Positions 63,301-64,000 of a stretch of DNA of 64,000 nt are shown piece by piece. Source of the DNA: Gemmatirosa kalamazoonensis (GTDB taxonomy: Bacteria; Gemmatimonadota; Gemmatimonadetes; Gemmatimonadales; Gemmatimonadaceae); contig NZ_CP007129.1 in NCBI RefSeq assembly GCF_000522985.1, forward strand, positions 806,001 through 870,000. Direction: 5' to 3'. Within the stretch, counting starts at the first letter, position 1, and each line of letters opens with the position of its first letter. Below the pieces are notes generated by a model that was not told the origin of the DNA, ran no database searches, and saw nothing but the letters and a program-made list of their open reading frames with translations. Position numbers and translations under genes: made by a program.

Positions 63301-64000
63301 GTGTTCGACCCCGCGAGCGCGCCCGACACCGCCGTCGCGAACGGCATGCGCCGCCTGCTCGCCGCGGCGCCGAGCGCCGTGAGCGACTGCCTCACGCGGT
63401 CGTTAGGCAAGGTGGCCGGCCGCGCGTCGTGCACCGGTCCGTGGCAGCCGTCGCTCGACCTGTCGGCGAACTTCCGTCCGACGTTCCTCAACCTCGACCG
63501 GCGCCTCACGCTCACCGTGTCGACGCAGAACCTGCTCGGTGGCCTCGACCAGCTCGTGCACGGCGTCGACAACCTGCACGGGTGGGGCTCGCAGGTGCGC
63601 CCCGACGCGACGCTGCTCACGGTGCGCGGCTTCGACCCGCAGGCGCAGGCGTTCCGGTACACGGTGAACGAGCGGTTCGGCCAGACGCGCGGCTCGGCGA
63701 ACGCGTTCCGCGTGCCGTTCCAGCTCTCGCTGCAGGCGCGGCTCGCGGTCGGCCCGGACCCGGTGCGCGACCGGCTGCGCGGCGTGTTCGGCGGCGCGAC
63801 GGCGGCGAACGGCCGCTCCGCGCTCGACCGCCTCGCGTCGGCGATGCCGAGCGTCGTCGACTCCGTGCTCGCGCGCAAGGACTCGCTCGCGCTCACCGAC
63901 TCACAGGTCGTGAAGCTGCGCGCGCTCGGCGACAGCGTGAAGCAGGTGAACGGCCCGCTCGCCGACTCGCTCAGCGCGATGCTGCAGAAGGCCGGCAGCA
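60379..64000 (+). CDS. TonB-dependent receptor with carboxypeptidase-regulatory-like domain (runs off right edge)
   Basis: At least 1207 residues, GTG start at 60379, no stop before the edge. Signal peptide ending ASAQ near residue 39. A CarboxypepD_reg domain (DILSGTVKNAQGQPLAGATVTA ... GRYQLTVRAIGVQPR) comes next, then a plug (SSVQQLSAVTVRD, LPLADASDLAAIAALTPGVVG, NNVTLDGLSFGSG) and the start of an outer-membrane barrel with many strand-like segments. A Gly/Asn-rich linker occurs near residue 655 (GNNGGGSGGRGNGGGG). Imports an unknown substrate or acts as an OmpA/Oar-like receptor. Three TTA codons, each within GTTAGGC. Confidence 0.85.
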   Translation, partial: MSRHRLLRAARTARALLYIGSLAAASAEFAIPAVASAQVGATTDILSGTVKNAQGQPLAGATVTAISVETQLTRTKTTDAKGHYVIVFPDGGGRYQLTVRAIGVQPRTLLVQRSVDEDQLITNVTMGGSSVQQLSAVTVRDNARDRGLGNANDRPTPGSQERTFNPDQLSKLPLADASDLAAIAALTPGVVGITGSDSTSNAFSVAGQRLTDNNVTLDGLSFGSGSVPQDAVRNTRVITNTYDAARGQFSGGQIASTTRRGTNLVQGSFTDQFRDPSLAFQSAEAGAFGRAYHQNTLSGGLGGPIIKNKLFVFGSFQVRGRTDPLQSLLSANAATLQRLGVSPDSVGQFLGALSRYGIAPTTSSIPGDRSNDQNQLFLRFDGRLTESHTLMLRFDGQWNDAAAQRIASLGLPSSGGSQTRNGFGVMASLTSQLTLFNGAVINEIRAYRSTADQQSDPYLSLPAGRVQILSALSDNALSTSTLQFGGNAGLPQASDNVTFESSDELSFIPAGSGHRFKLGALLNHVQNDQDFTANRLGTFTYNSLADFLANRPSQYTRTLTPQQRNGQSTNAALYAGDTWRWKPTVQLTYGVRLEGSEYGGAPALNPQVEQFFGYRTDRFPTEVHLSPRIGFSWSPRWNTTSGTPEQQGRVAGNNGGGSGGRGNGGGGGGRFGGGFGGAGGGPATTFRGGVGEFRALAPTQVFSSAQSATGLSNTESQLVCIGAAVPTPDFSAYALGTAALPTQCAGGLASSPINTARPNVTVIDPGFQAPRSWRGSLGVTQRVKERLSLSLDLNYARGVAQYGFRDANLDATPEFTLRAEGGRPVFVPAATIVPTTGAVSLFASRVHPEFGRVLVATSNLASDTKQATLGLNAFTRRGIQANLSYTFMRSRDQTSFPGGFGGFGVANTTAGDPNVSAWGRSDLERRHQIQAIVSWPAVSWLEVSAVGRLSSGSPYTPVVGGDINGDGSRNDQAFVFDPASAPDTAVANGMRRLLAAAPSAVSDCLTRSLGKVAGRASCTGPWQPSLDLSANFRPTFLNLDRRLTLTVSTQNLLGGLDQLVHGVDNLHGWGSQVRPDATLLTVRGFDPQAQAFRYTVNERFGQTRGSANAFRVPFQLSLQARLAVGPDPVRDRLRGVFGGATAANGRSALDRLASAMPSVVDSVLARKDSLALTDSQVVKLRALGDSVKQVNGPLADSLSAMLQKAGS

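Noticed and set aside
1-64000. tRNA, rRNA or insertion sequences
   Set aside because: No cloverleaf-like or rRNA-like sequence and no transposase-like protein was seen; the only recombinase is IntI.

Overview
Very GC-rich bacterial chromosome, most likely Gemmatimonadota. This is inferred from base composition, a tricorn-type protease with a TolB-like propeller, a TonB receptor with a carboxypeptidase-like N-terminal domain, and many small lipoproteins. It was not confirmed by any search.

The window is dominated by a chromosomal integron of about 46 kb (4262-50555). About 85 attC recombination sites, mostly 95-98 bp, occur every 300-900 bp. Each begins with a GCCTAAC-like heptamer (R' on the + strand) and ends with a GTTAGGC-like heptamer (R''). 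The integrase gene intI (50827-51786, minus) and the presumed attI (about 50549-50620) lie at the right end, so the first cassette is the rightmost. Almost all cassette genes are on the minus strand, each with its own attC just to the left of its stop codon. intI is also on the minus strand with its 3' end facing attI, which is the 'reversed' layout rather than the divergent class 1/Vibrio layout. L-box classes used below (left arm / right arm, + strand): A TTCAGCTG/CAGCTGCAA; B TTAAGCTG/CAGCTTCAA; C TTCACCTG/CAGGTGCAA; D GCTAAGCTG/CAGCTTCAGC; E ATTAAGCTG/CAGCTTCAAT; F TTCTGCTG/CAGCAGCAA; G GCTCAGCTG/CAGCTGCAGC. The arms co-vary and every class keeps one unpaired C in the right arm.

Cassette cargo is mostly small hypothetical, membrane and secreted/lipoprotein genes. 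Recognisable families are GNAT acetyltransferases, NTF2-like (SnoaL/DUF4440) proteins, a histidine phosphatase, ExbD, a P-loop kinase, ASCH, YrdB, DUF1963, YggL, YaiI, ClpX-type zinc fingers, a PH-domain membrane protein, and toxin-antitoxin modules (HicAB, Doc with antitoxin, two MntA-HepT copies, ParE with antitoxin, MazEF). Five cassette types are duplicated or triplicated. Several cassette genes are frameshifted, two cassettes hold no convincing gene, and three cassettes carry their genes on the + strand, against the array.

Left flank (1-4173): 5' part of ftsH (minus), a type II Ca2+-like P-type ATPase (+), and an NADPH-dependent FMN reductase (+).

Right flank (50.8-64 kb): intI, an RraB-domain membrane protein and a tricorn-like S41 protease (all minus); an intergenic region with two inverted arrays of 15-bp repeats; an isochorismatase-family hydrolase and a GlxA-type AraC regulator with an in-frame stop (both +); a long inverted repeat; a minus-strand Spy-like / ECF sigma / anti-sigma / small secreted protein operon; and a divergent TonB-dependent receptor that runs off the right edge. 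The heptamer GTTAGGC, identical to the attC core, is also strikingly frequent inside these ordinary host genes.
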